A DNA stretch of 29,422 bases, taken from NCBI GenBank assembly GCA_000435595.1, contig FR895430.1:25453-54874 (forward strand), given 5' to 3'. Positions 7,385-15,905 of this stretch are shown one piece after another (position 1 is the stretch's first letter; the number at the start of each line of letters is the position of its first letter). This stretch comes from Firmicutes bacterium CAG:882 (GTDB taxonomy: Bacteria > Bacillota > Clostridia > Lachnospirales > Lachnospiraceae). Both the position numbers and the translations under genes were made by a program. A model generated the notes under the pieces. It was not told where the DNA came from, did no database searches, and saw only the letters and a program-made list of their open reading frames with translations.

Positions 7385-8359
7385 ATGTACCCCGACAACA
7401 AGCCTTATTATTCATTAAATCAATATTATCGGGAGCAATTCGGCGGCAAGGTGTACAAGCTCTCCCTTAACGGCGGCATGACATGTCCTAATCGCGACGG
7501 AACCATCGACAACAGAGGCTGTATTTTCTGCAGTGCCGGAGGTTCCGGAGATTTTGCAGGCACCGCCATGGTATACTCCGATATCCTGCACAGGAACATA
7601 CCGGACATACCCGCTCAGCTTTCTTATGCCAAGTCACGCGTCCGTGCAAAGATTAATCCCGATAAATTTGCAGGATATATTGCATACTTTCAGGCGTACA
7701 CCAACACCTATGCGGAGGTGCCATATTTAGAACAGCTTTTTTTGCAGGTTTTAGAGCACGATGACATACTCGGGCTCTCAGTCGGTACCAGACCGGACTG
7801 CCTTGAACCTGAGAAGGTGAGCCTGCTTGCTTCACTCAACAGGTGCAAGCCTGTCTATGTTGAACTTGGTCTGCAGACTATTCACGAGAAAAGTGCCTTG
7901 TTTATAAGGAGAGGCTACCCTCTTTCCGTATTTGAAGATGCCCTTTTACGCCTTAAGGCTGCCGGGCTTCCGGTTATAGTACATGTAATACTCGGGCTTC
8001 CGGGTGAGACACACGCCGACATGCTCTCCACCTGCAGATATCTTGCAAAGCTGGGTGTTGACGGGATAAAGCTTCAGCTTTTACATGTGCTTAAAGGAAC
8101 CGACCTCGCTGATATATACACAAGCCGCAAATGTGATGATGATTTTCACATCATGACACTTGGAGAATACGCAGCTCTTGTGGTATCTATTATTGAGCAG
8201 CTTCCCACAGATATGGTCATACACCGGATTACCGGTGACGGTCCGAAGCCACTCTTACTTGCTCCGACCTGGAGTGCAGATAAAAAGAAAGTACTTAATA
8301 CTATAATGAAGGAATTTGTCATGAAAAACACATGGCAGGGTAAAAAATATGGCAACTGA
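7385..8359 (+). CDS. TIGR01212-family radical SAM protein (YhcC/YtqA type)
   Basis: A 324-residue radical SAM enzyme. The N-terminus has the family signature GGMTCPNRDG, with the cluster cysteines arranged as one Cys in TCPNRDG followed by the CIFC pair, instead of the usual CxxxCxxC. A central glycine-rich stretch (LGLQTIHE and VILGLPGE) and KLQLLHVLKGT complete the Elp3-like core. The B. subtilis homologue YtqA has been proposed to act in maturation of the tRNA wobble modification mnm5s2U. Applying this here is inference, and its usual methyltransferase partner is not adjacent. The start follows the malic enzyme stop by 1 bp, and no close ribosome binding site is visible, which suggests translational coupling. 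Its last 11 bases overlap the next gene. Confidence 0.9.
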   Translation: MYPDNKPYYSLNQYYREQFGGKVYKLSLNGGMTCPNRDGTIDNRGCIFCSAGGSGDFAGTAMVYSDILHRNIPDIPAQLSYAKSRVRAKINPDKFAGYIAYFQAYTNTYAEVPYLEQLFLQVLEHDDILGLSVGTRPDCLEPEKVSLLASLNRCKPVYVELGLQTIHEKSALFIRRGYPLSVFEDALLRLKAAGLPVIVHVILGLPGETHADMLSTCRYLAKLGVDGIKLQLLHVLKGTDLADIYTSRKCDDDFHIMTLGEYAALVVSIIEQLPTDMVIHRITGDGPKPLLLAPTWSADKKKVLNTIMKEFVMKNTWQGKKYGN

Positions 8360-8864
8360 CGCATCAACCCTATATAAATTAATAATACTCTATATGCTTG
8401 ACCGTGTGAATTCGCCTATGACCAACGCACAGATTTCCCAGTTCATTCTTGAAAAGGGTTATACAACCTATTTCACCTTACAGGAAGTCATAAGCACACT
8501 TATATCTGACGGTTTCATCACTGAGGAGAGTTACCACAGCAGTACACATTACAGCATAACCGACTCAGGTCGTGAGACAATTAACTTTTTTAAGTATAAG
8601 ATATCATCGTCGATAATTTCAGATATCAATGTATTTTTGAGTGATAATAAGTATGAATTAAAAGAGGCAGTGAACAACATCTCCGAGTATTACAAAGCTA
8701 CCAACGGAGATTATGCTGTCCACTGCCAGGTCAAAGAGAACGGCTACCCGATTATAGATTTGACAATCACCGTACCTGATGAGCAGCAGGCTGACTCAAT
8801 GTGCGGTAAATGGAAGGACGCAAGTCCCGATATATACGAATATGTTATGACTCACCTTCTATAA
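8349..8864 (+). CDS. DUF4364 winged-helix protein
   Basis: A 171-residue protein of the DUF4364 family, found mainly in Clostridia. The first 75 residues look like a winged helix (LYKLIILYMLDRV, then NAQISQFILEKGY and a wing-like HYSITDSGRETI), so it may bind DNA. The rest is predicted as mixed alpha/beta with no catalytic motif I recognise. The ATG at 8349 overlaps the end of the radical SAM gene by 11 bp, with AGGG upstream, making it third in the malic enzyme cluster. Its last 20 bp overlap the end of engB on the other strand, and no terminator lies between them. The function is unknown. Confidence 0.85.
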   Translation: MATDASTLYKLIILYMLDRVNSPMTNAQISQFILEKGYTTYFTLQEVISTLISDGFITEESYHSSTHYSITDSGRETINFFKYKISSSIISDINVFLSDNKYELKEAVNNISEYYKATNGDYAVHCQVKENGYPIIDLTITVPDEQQADSMCGKWKDASPDIYEYVMTHLL

Positions 8865-9426
8865 CTTTCCAGATTTCCTCCCTGCCCTGCTTTGTCTCGG
8901 CTGAAAAAGGAATGAGAATCTCTTCTTTCTCCATGCCAAGTGTATCCCGCACCAGTTTAATCTGGCGCGGAAGCTGGCTGCGTTTTATCTTATCAGCCTT
9001 GGTTGCAATAACCACAGGAGTAAATCCCTGATACTTTATCCAATCATACATATTCACATCGTTCTGTGACGGCTCATGTCGTATGTCCACCAGAAGAAAG
9101 ACTGCCTTGAGCATCTTAGAGGTATGAAGATACTTTTCTATCATCTTGCCCCACTTTTCGCGGGTCTCCATGGATGTTCTCGCATATCCGTATCCCGGAA
9201 GGTCAACAAGATAGAGCTCATTATTGACATTATAAAAGTTGATTGTCTGTGTCTTTCCCGGCTCCGAAGATGTTCTTGCAAAGCTTTTTCTGTTCACAAG
9301 TGCATTGATGAGTGATGATTTGCCCACGTTTGATTTGCCCGCAAAAGCCACCTCCGGACATGTATTTTCCGGAAGCCGGCTTGTTATACCGCACACAGTC
9401 TCAAGACTTAAAGATTTAACTATCAT
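8845..9426 (-). CDS. engB: Ribosome-biogenesis GTPase EngB (YsxC/YihA)
   Basis: An essential GTPase in many bacteria that assists assembly of the large ribosomal subunit. The 193-residue single G domain shows G1 AGKSNVGKSS (29-38), G3 DLPG (75-78), G4 TKAD (142-145) and G5 SAE (175-177). Its ATG overlaps the lon stop in an ATGA junction, so it is translated with lon as the last gene of the tig-clpP-clpX-lon-engB operon. The stop codon lies inside the DUF4364 coding region of the opposite strand. lon next to engB is a conserved Firmicutes pairing. Confidence 0.97.
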   Translation of the reverse strand: MIVKSLSLETVCGITSRLPENTCPEVAFAGKSNVGKSSLINALVNRKSFARTSSEPGKTQTINFYNVNNELYLVDLPGYGYARTSMETREKWGKMIEKYLHTSKMLKAVFLLVDIRHEPSQNDVNMYDWIKYQGFTPVVIATKADKIKRSQLPRQIKLVRDTLGMEKEEILIPFSAETKQGREEIWKVIEGES

Positions 9427-11744
9427 TCAATCGCCTCCTTCACTACCTGCTCCATATTCTCAACATAGATTATTTTGATTCCATCCGTTATCTCAGCATC
9501 CAGTTCCTCAACATCCTGCTCATTCTTTTTCGGAACAAGCACCGTCTGTATTCCATATCGCGCTGCCGCAAGCAGTTTTTCTTTCAATCCGCCGATAGGA
9601 AGTACCTGCCCCCTGAGCGTCAGTTCACCTGTCATGGCAAGTTTTGCCCTCACCGGCTTTTTGCTTACCGCCGAAAGTACCGCCGTTGCCATTGTTATCC
9701 CCGCCGATGGTCCGTCCTTTGGAACAGATCCCTCCGGAATATGGATATGTATATCGTTCTTGGAGAAAAATTCCTTGTCTGCACCATACCTTGATGCAAC
9801 GGAACGCACATAGCTTAATGCGATTCTTGCAGATTCCTTCATGACGTCGCCAAGATTTCCGGTAAGAATCATGTCTCCCTTCCCAGGCATTGTACCAACC
9901 TCTATCGTGAGAGTATCTCCACCCACACTCGTCCAGGCAAGCCCTGTCACCACACCGGTCTGTGCTCTCTTATCAGCCTTATCATCCCTGAATTTAGGCT
10001 TTCCGAGAAACTCTTCAAGATTCTTTGCGGTAACTTTTACCGTCTTTCCCTCAGGGAGCTCACCCAACAACTGTTTTTTTGCCACAGAGCGGCACACCGC
10101 ACCGATTTTGCGCTCTAAATTTCTCACGCCGGCTTCCCTTGTATAGCCATGTATAATCGACAAGAGTGCCGTCCTGCTGATCGACAGTTCCTTCTTCGCA
10201 AGACCATTCTTGTCAAGTTCCTTCGCCACGAGATGCTCCTCCGCAATATGAAGCTTCTCATTCTCCGTATAGCTGTTGAGCTCAATAATCTCCATTCTGT
10301 CATAAAGCGGTCTTGGTATCATAGATGCGTCATTTGCAGTTGCTATAAACAGAACCTTGGACAAGTCAACAGGCACTTCCATATAATGGTCTGTAAAGTG
10401 TGAATTCTGTGCTGTGTCAAGCACTTCAAGAAGTGCCGACGCAGTATCTCCTCTGCTGTCCTTTCCGGTCTTGTCAATCTCATCGAGAAGCATAAGAGGA
10501 TTCTTAACTCCGGCATTCTTTATTCCCTCAATAATTCGTCCCGGCATCGCTCCCACATAGGTTCTCCTGTGACCTCTTATCTCAGCCTCATCCCTGACAC
10601 CGCCAAGACATATCCTGACATACTTTCTGTTAAGTGCCTCAGCAACCGAAGCTGCTATAGATGTCTTACCTGTTCCCGGCGGTCCTACAAGACATATAAC
10701 AGGTGAGTCATCGCCCCCCTTAAGCTGCCTTACCGCCAGAAATTCCAAGATTCGCTCCTTAACCTTATCAAGACCATAATGCTCCTTATCGAGAACTCTC
10801 TTGGCATTCTTTATATCATTGTTGTCCTCAGACATATTATCCCAAGGCATCTCAAGCAAAGTCTCTATGTAGCTTCGTATGACATTTGCCTCAGCAGAGC
10901 TTGCCGCCATGTTCTGATAACGTCTTATTTCCTTCTTAAGCTTTAGCTTAACCTCATCTGAGGCATTTAGTTTTTCCGTTCTGTCTGAGAACTCCTGTAT
11001 CTCGCCCTCGCCTTCCTCGCCAAGCTCCTCACGAATCATTCTCATCTGCTCACGAAGCACATATTCCTTCTGATGCTTGTCAATCTCCGTGCGCACATCG
11101 CCAAGAAAATCCCGTCTGATTCTGGCAATCTCTATTTCACGCCTGATTGCATCACATACAATCAGGCTTCTCTCAGATATATCATCACATTCAAGAACCT
11201 CTATTTTCTTCCTGTTTTCAAAAGGAAGCTCCCCCGTTATTCTGTATATAAGCTCATTAAGCTCGTCAACAGCCATAAGTCTTGCCATTGATTCCTTGTT
11301 AGCCTTAGGATTTCCGGCAGCATATTCTTTTAGAAGCTCTTTGATATTGCGTACATGTGCAGCTCTTGCCACATCATCACTCTGCTCGTCATTACAGTCA
11401 TCCGTAAGTTCTACATTTGTCATCAGCATCCTGCCGTCGTAATTATATACAAGACTTTTTCCCCTGGCAGTTCCTCTGACCGTGACTCTCAACACATTTC
11501 CCGGAAGCTTCATTATCTGCTTGACTTCACACAATGTGCCTGTCTCCCTAAGCTTATCGTTCCCGGCATCCTCATCCTCCTCGGTCAGATGTCCGCTTAT
11601 AAATATTCTCTGTCCGTGAACCATAGCATACTCCACGGATTCCACTAAATTTTTCCTGCTTATATCAAAATGAATGACCATATATGGCAATATGGTCATT
11701 CCCTTGATAGCAATCACAGGTATACTCTTCATTACTTCGTTCAT
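9423..11744 (-). CDS. lon: ATP-dependent protease Lon (LonA)
   Basis: A hexameric cytosolic AAA+ serine protease that degrades damaged and short-lived proteins. The 773-residue protein has the N-terminal substrate-binding domain (about 1-210), a coiled-coil stretch (210-290), the AAA+ module with Walker A GPPGTGKT (354-361) and Walker B LLDEIDK, and the C-terminal protease domain. Catalytic Ser680 lies in KDGPSAG and Lys723 in GGLKEK, the 43-residue separation seen in E. coli Lon. It has no membrane segments, so it is LonA rather than LonB. The start at 11744 forms an ATGA overlap with the clpX stop, with GGGGA upstream, and the stop forms the same kind of overlap with engB. Confidence 0.98.
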   Translation of the reverse strand: MNEVMKSIPVIAIKGMTILPYMVIHFDISRKNLVESVEYAMVHGQRIFISGHLTEEDEDAGNDKLRETGTLCEVKQIMKLPGNVLRVTVRGTARGKSLVYNYDGRMLMTNVELTDDCNDEQSDDVARAAHVRNIKELLKEYAAGNPKANKESMARLMAVDELNELIYRITGELPFENRKKIEVLECDDISERSLIVCDAIRREIEIARIRRDFLGDVRTEIDKHQKEYVLREQMRMIREELGEEGEGEIQEFSDRTEKLNASDEVKLKLKKEIRRYQNMAASSAEANVIRSYIETLLEMPWDNMSEDNNDIKNAKRVLDKEHYGLDKVKERILEFLAVRQLKGGDDSPVICLVGPPGTGKTSIAASVAEALNRKYVRICLGGVRDEAEIRGHRRTYVGAMPGRIIEGIKNAGVKNPLMLLDEIDKTGKDSRGDTASALLEVLDTAQNSHFTDHYMEVPVDLSKVLFIATANDASMIPRPLYDRMEIIELNSYTENEKLHIAEEHLVAKELDKNGLAKKELSISRTALLSIIHGYTREAGVRNLERKIGAVCRSVAKKQLLGELPEGKTVKVTAKNLEEFLGKPKFRDDKADKRAQTGVVTGLAWTSVGGDTLTIEVGTMPGKGDMILTGNLGDVMKESARIALSYVRSVASRYGADKEFFSKNDIHIHIPEGSVPKDGPSAGITMATAVLSAVSKKPVRAKLAMTGELTLRGQVLPIGGLKEKLLAAARYGIQTVLVPKKNEQDVEELDAEITDGIKIIYVENMEQVVKEAIE

Positions 11745-13051
11745 GCAGTTTCCCCGTTATTATTCTTTTTCTTACCCAACTCTATAGCGTCAGTTCTGTA
11801 CTCGACAACCGGAGGTTCACCCTTCTCGACTGTATCCTTTGTTATTGTACAGCATGCAATGTTATCATCAGACGGAATCTCATACATAACATCCATCATG
11901 ATATTTTCCATAATAGCGCGAAGTCCTCTCGCTCCGGTCTTCCGCTCAAAACTCTTCTTAGCTATTGCCGCAACAGCATCATCCGTAACCTTAAGTTCCA
12001 CCTCATCATAGTGGAAAAGCTTACGATACTGCTTGACAAGTGCATTCTTAGGCTCTGTAAGTATTCTCTTGAGCGCATTCTCATCAAGTAAATCAAGAGA
12101 AACCGTGATAGGAACTCGTCCAACGAACTCAGGAATAAGTCCGAACTTGACAAGATCCTGAGGAAGAACCTGCTTTAAAAGCTCGCCGACATTCTCCTCC
12201 GTCTTTTCAATGAGCTCGGCACCGAATCCTATTGACGACTGGCCTGTTCTCGCATCAATAATCTTCTCAAGTCCGTCAAATGCTCCGCCACATATAAAGA
12301 GAATGTTCGTTGTATCTATAGGTATGAGCTCCTGCTGAGGATGCTTACGTCCACCCTGTGGCGGAACCGAAGCAACCGTTCCCTCCAAAATCTTAAGAAG
12401 TGCCTGCTGTACGCCCTCACCGGATACATCTCGCGTGATGGATACATTCTCCGACTTCTTAGTGATTTTATCAATCTCATCTATATATATAATTCCATGT
12501 TCAGCCTTCTCTATATCATAGTCGGCTGCCTGTATAAGCTTAAGAAGAATGTTCTCAACATCTTCGCCGACATAACCTGCCTCAGTGAGTGTTGTCGCAT
12601 CAGCAATGGCAAACGGCACATTGAGAAGCTTCGCAAGTGTCTGAGCAAGGAATGTCTTACCCGAACCGGTAGGTCCTAACATAAGAATATTACTCTTCTG
12701 AAGTTCAACATTCTTATCTTCGGCATCCATGCTCTCACCATTAGCCATAATTCTCTTATAATGATTATATACCGCAACGGACAAAACCTTCTTGGCAGCA
12801 TCCTGTCCGATAACATACTCATCCAAAAATTCTTTGATTTCTCTCGGCTTTAAAAGATTAATGCCATCAAAACCGCCTTCTGCCGATTCCTGCGGTTCAA
12901 TCTCATCATTGACTATCTCAGCACATACATTGATGCACTCATCACATATATATACTCCATTCCCCGGACCTGCAATCAGTCTTCTGACTGCATCCTGAGG
13001 CTTTCCACAGAAGGAACATCTAAGTCTTCCGTCATCTTTACGTCCTGCCAC
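11741..13051 (-). CDS. clpX: ATP-dependent Clp protease ATPase subunit ClpX
   Basis: An unfoldase that recognises tagged substrates and feeds them to ClpP. The 436-residue protein has an N-terminal zinc-binding domain with cysteines at 12, 15, 36 and 39, Walker A GPTGSGKT (126-133), Walker B IIYIDEIDKI, and the IGF loop (in QSSIGFGAE) that docks on ClpP. The start codon is GTG at 13051 with GGAGG seven bases upstream. An 88-bp gap containing a hairpin separates it from clpP, while its stop overlaps the lon start. Translation of lon is therefore probably coupled to clpX. Confidence 0.98.
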   Translation of the reverse strand: MAGRKDDGRLRCSFCGKPQDAVRRLIAGPGNGVYICDECINVCAEIVNDEIEPQESAEGGFDGINLLKPREIKEFLDEYVIGQDAAKKVLSVAVYNHYKRIMANGESMDAEDKNVELQKSNILMLGPTGSGKTFLAQTLAKLLNVPFAIADATTLTEAGYVGEDVENILLKLIQAADYDIEKAEHGIIYIDEIDKITKKSENVSITRDVSGEGVQQALLKILEGTVASVPPQGGRKHPQQELIPIDTTNILFICGGAFDGLEKIIDARTGQSSIGFGAELIEKTEENVGELLKQVLPQDLVKFGLIPEFVGRVPITVSLDLLDENALKRILTEPKNALVKQYRKLFHYDEVELKVTDDAVAAIAKKSFERKTGARGLRAIMENIMMDVMYEIPSDDNIACCTITKDTVEKGEPPVVEYRTDAIELGKKKNNNGETA

Positions 13052-13096
13052 TGCTTACCTCCTATATTGAGTAAATTACACCCTCAAAAATGATAT

Positions 13097-13122
13097 GTGG
13101 AAGGAGGAATCCCCCCTTCCAC
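13097..13122 (-). promoter_or_regulatory. Hairpin between clpP and clpX
   Basis: An 8-bp perfect stem (GTGGAAGG / CCTTCCAC) lies in the 88-bp clpP-clpX spacer. On the minus strand a T-run appears only after six intervening bases, so it is a weak terminator at best. It could attenuate transcription or protect the tig-clpP mRNA end and set different levels of ClpP and ClpX. Confidence 0.5.
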
Positions 13123-13139
13123 ACCACAAAAATACTATT

Positions 13140-13724
13140 CTAGTTCATTTTCTCGACTACAGAATCAATAAGACCGTACTCGACAGCTTCCTGCGCCGTC
13201 ATCCAGTTATCTCTGTCAGTATCCCTTACAAGCTCCTCATAAGTCTTGCCTGTATTCTCAGCAAGAAGTCTGTTCATTCTCTCCTTAGTTCTGATAATAT
13301 GCTTAGCGGCAATCTCAATCTCAGTAGCCTGTCCCTGTGCTCCGCCGAGAGGCTGATGAATAAGTATCTCCGCATTAGGAAGAGCCTTTCTCTTGCCCTT
13401 GGTTCCGCCCGCAAGAAGGAACGCTCCCATGCTCGCTGCCATACCGACACAGATTGTGGACACATCACACTTGATATACTGCATTGTATCATATATAGCC
13501 ATACCTGCCGATATTGAACCACCCGGGCTGTTGATATATAAGCTTATATCCTTCGATGGATCCTCTGACTCTAAGAAGAGCAGCTGTGCCACAACAAGAT
13601 TAGCTGACACATCATTAACCTCTTCACCAAGGAAGATTATTCGCTCCTTGAGAAGTCTTGAATAAATATCGAAAGATCTTTCTCCTCTGCTTGTCTGTTC
13701 AATTACTACCGGTACTAAACTCAT
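13140..13724 (-). CDS. clpP: ATP-dependent Clp protease proteolytic subunit ClpP
   Basis: The tetradecameric serine peptidase of the ClpXP machine. The 194-residue protein has the canonical catalytic triad at standard positions: Ser98 in GMAASMG, His123 in LIHQPLGG and Asp172 in DRDN. INSPGGS forms the oxyanion region. I use the ATG at 13724 because GGGGAGG stands six bases upstream. A TTG five codons earlier is inside that site. The gene follows tig by 28 bp and precedes clpX, the order common to most bacteria. Only one clpP is seen in this window. Confidence 0.98.
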   Translation of the reverse strand: MSLVPVVIEQTSRGERSFDIYSRLLKERIIFLGEEVNDVSANLVVAQLLFLESEDPSKDISLYINSPGGSISAGMAIYDTMQYIKCDVSTICVGMAASMGAFLLAGGTKGKRKALPNAEILIHQPLGGAQGQATEIEIAAKHIIRTKERMNRLLAENTGKTYEELVRDTDRDNWMTAQEAVEYGLIDSVVEKMN

Positions 13725-13752
13725 AGTGTTCCTCCCCAATTATATTACTGAT

Positions 13753-15039
13753 TTATTTCTCAACAGCTTCTGCTGCAATAAGCTTAACTGCCTTCTGAAC
13801 TGCGAGGTCATCCTTAATCTGATTTCTCTCGTTGTCAGTCATCATATCCTTAAGCTCATCTTCCTTCATATTGTACATGGAAGCCATGTTCTTAATCTCT
13901 TCTTCTACTTCCTCATCAGTAACAGTGAAGTTCTCAGCCTTAGCGATAGCGTCAAGAACAAGACCATTCTTGATTCTCTTCTCAGCCTCAGGATAGATGC
14001 TCTCGATGAACTTATCAAGCTCCATACCCATCATCTTCACATACTGCTCAAGGCTGATACCCTGCTGCTTTAAGTTTCTGTCATAGCCGTCTGCCATCTG
14101 AAGAGCCTGCTGCTTAATCATAGCCTCCGGAATCTCCATTGTTGCGTTAGCTACAGCCGCATCGATAGCCTCGTTCTCCTTCTTAACCTCAGCATCCTTG
14201 GCCTTCTTCTTCTCAAGTGTTGCCTTTAAGTCAGCCTTGTATTCATCAACATTCTTGAACTCGGAAATGTCCTGTACAAGCTCATCATTGAACTCAGGAA
14301 GCTCTTTAGCCTTAATCTCCTTAACGGTTACCTTAAATGTAGCAGGCTTTCCTGCAAGTTCAGCCGCATGGTACTCCTCAGGGAATGTTACATTAACCTC
14401 TGTCTCTTCACCGATGTTCTTGCCGATTAACTGCTCCTCGAAAGTATCAATGAAAGAATGTGAGCCGATTGTAAGAGAATAGTTCTCACCCTTGCCGCCG
14501 GCGAAAGGAACTCCGTTCATGAAGCCCTCGAAATCGATAACAGTGTCATCGCCATCCTGAACAGCTCTGTCCTCAACAGTGATGATTCTTGCATTCTGCT
14601 CCTGAACCTTCTTAACCTCTGCATCAACATCCTCATCTGTTACCTCAGTGTTAACCTTGGCAACCTCAACACCCTTGTATGTTCCGAGTGTTACCTCAGG
14701 ACGAACTGCAACTGTTGCCGTAAATATGAAGTTCTTTCCCTTCTCAATCTGTGTAACATCAATCTCAGGCTGTGAAACGATATCAAGACCGCTCTCAATA
14801 GCTGCCTTCTGGTATGCACCCGGGATGACTGCATTAGCTGCATCCTCATAGAAGATTCCGGCACCGTACATCTTCTCAATCATCTGCATAGGAACCTTTC
14901 CCTTACGGAAGCCCGGAACGCTTATCTTATTCTTATTCTTTTCATAAGCTGTTTCCATTCCTTTAGCGAATTCTTCTGCCTCAACCTCAATGGTCAGCTT
15001 AACCATGTTCTTCTCTAACTTGTCTACTGTAAAGCTCAT
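13753..15039 (-). CDS. tig: Trigger factor (ribosome-associated chaperone and prolyl isomerase)
   Basis: Binds at the ribosome exit tunnel and shields nascent chains. The 428-residue protein has the ribosome-docking signature GFRKGKVP (43-50), an FKBP-like prolyl isomerase domain (about 155-240, with DTVIDFEGFMNG and LIGKNIGEE), and a long helical C-terminal arm rich in Glu and Lys. AAGGAGG precedes the ATG at 15039. It is the first gene of the tig-clpP-clpX-lon-engB operon, with an extended -10 promoter about 55 bp upstream. I found no CtsR- or HrcA-type operator in the leader. Confidence 0.97.
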   Translation of the reverse strand: MSFTVDKLEKNMVKLTIEVEAEEFAKGMETAYEKNKNKISVPGFRKGKVPMQMIEKMYGAGIFYEDAANAVIPGAYQKAAIESGLDIVSQPEIDVTQIEKGKNFIFTATVAVRPEVTLGTYKGVEVAKVNTEVTDEDVDAEVKKVQEQNARIITVEDRAVQDGDDTVIDFEGFMNGVPFAGGKGENYSLTIGSHSFIDTFEEQLIGKNIGEETEVNVTFPEEYHAAELAGKPATFKVTVKEIKAKELPEFNDELVQDISEFKNVDEYKADLKATLEKKKAKDAEVKKENEAIDAAVANATMEIPEAMIKQQALQMADGYDRNLKQQGISLEQYVKMMGMELDKFIESIYPEAEKRIKNGLVLDAIAKAENFTVTDEEVEEEIKNMASMYNMKEDELKDMMTDNERNQIKDDLAVQKAVKLIAAEAVEK

Positions 15040-15093
15040 TTAAAAAATCCTCCTTAAACATTAACAATTAACACGTTTGTCAATCAATTACCC

Positions 15094-15102
15094 ATTATAT
15101 CA
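15094..15102 (-). promoter_or_regulatory. Extended -10 promoter for the tig-clp-lon operon
   Basis: TGATATAAT on the minus strand is a perfect TGn-TATAAT extended -10, placed 55 bp before the tig ATG. The -35 region is poor, which extended -10 promoters tolerate. This points to housekeeping sigma-A expression. Confidence 0.65.
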
Positions 15103-15218
15103 TAGGCTTTCCGCAAAATCCAGCATAATTTTAACATATTACGCGTTTTTTTATGGAATTTTTTTATAAAAAATGCTATTCTATGCCTATGATTAGAAAA
15201 TAATGGAGGGCAAATATC

Positions 15219-15905
15219 ATGCCAGCACCGATTCTTGAAGTAAATAACCTGAAAAAAGCTTACCACAGAAGAGTAATTCTTGATAATGTGTCCTTCTGCA
15301 TATATCCCGGCGACATTGTCGGCATTGTCGGAGCCAACGGCTGCGGCAAATCCACTCTCCTCAGGCTTCTCTCAGGTGCCGACACCCCTGTCTCAGGCAG
15401 CATCGCATACAGCGGGGAAAATCCCCTGAAAAACAAAAAGCTTTATAAAAAATACACAGGTTACATTCCCCAGGAAAACCCTTTGTTCGAAAATCTTACC
15501 GTGCTTGATAATCTCAAACTGTGGTACTGTGACAATATCGACGGAATATCCCCCGTCATGGAGCGCTTTGGTCTGACAAAATATGCCCGCTACACCGTGA
15601 GCAGACTCTCCGGAGGTATGAAAAAGCGTCTATCAATAGCCTGTTCAATAGCGGGAGAACCACCTGTTCTTATACTTGATGAACCCGGAGCATCATTAGA
15701 CATTGTATGCAAATCCGATATATGCAGCTATCTTCTTGAATACAGCCACAGCGGAGGCACCGTTATTATCACAAGCCACGAGGAGGGCGAGCTTTCGCTG
15801 TGCAGCCGTATGCTTCTCATTGAAAATACAACCCTTCATGAAATTAAGCCGGCAACCGGAGCCGGTCTCATGCAGCTCATAGGCGGGGAGGAGCACAATG
15901 CGTAG
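15219..15905 (+). CDS. ABC transporter ATP-binding protein
   Basis: A 228-residue ABC ATPase with Walker A GANGCGKST (about 44-52), Q-loop (YIPQENPLF), signature LSGGM, Walker B LILDEPGASLD and the switch His in ITSHEEGE, so it should hydrolyse ATP. It resembles the exporter-type (ABC-2) ATPases. A GGAGGG lies eight bases before the ATG at 15219. The stop overlaps the next permease gene by 8 bp, so ATPase and permeases form one unit. The substrate cannot be told from the sequence. Confidence 0.93.
   Translation: MPAPILEVNNLKKAYHRRVILDNVSFCIYPGDIVGIVGANGCGKSTLLRLLSGADTPVSGSIAYSGENPLKNKKLYKKYTGYIPQENPLFENLTVLDNLKLWYCDNIDGISPVMERFGLTKYARYTVSRLSGGMKKRLSIACSIAGEPPVLILDEPGASLDIVCKSDICSYLLEYSHSGGTVIITSHEEGELSLCSRMLLIENTTLHEIKPATGAGLMQLIGGEEHNA

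Noticed and set aside
15040..15110. CtsR or HrcA (CIRCE) operator before tig-clpP-clpX
   Set aside because: No GGTCAAA-type heptamer repeats and no CIRCE dyad are visible in the leader.
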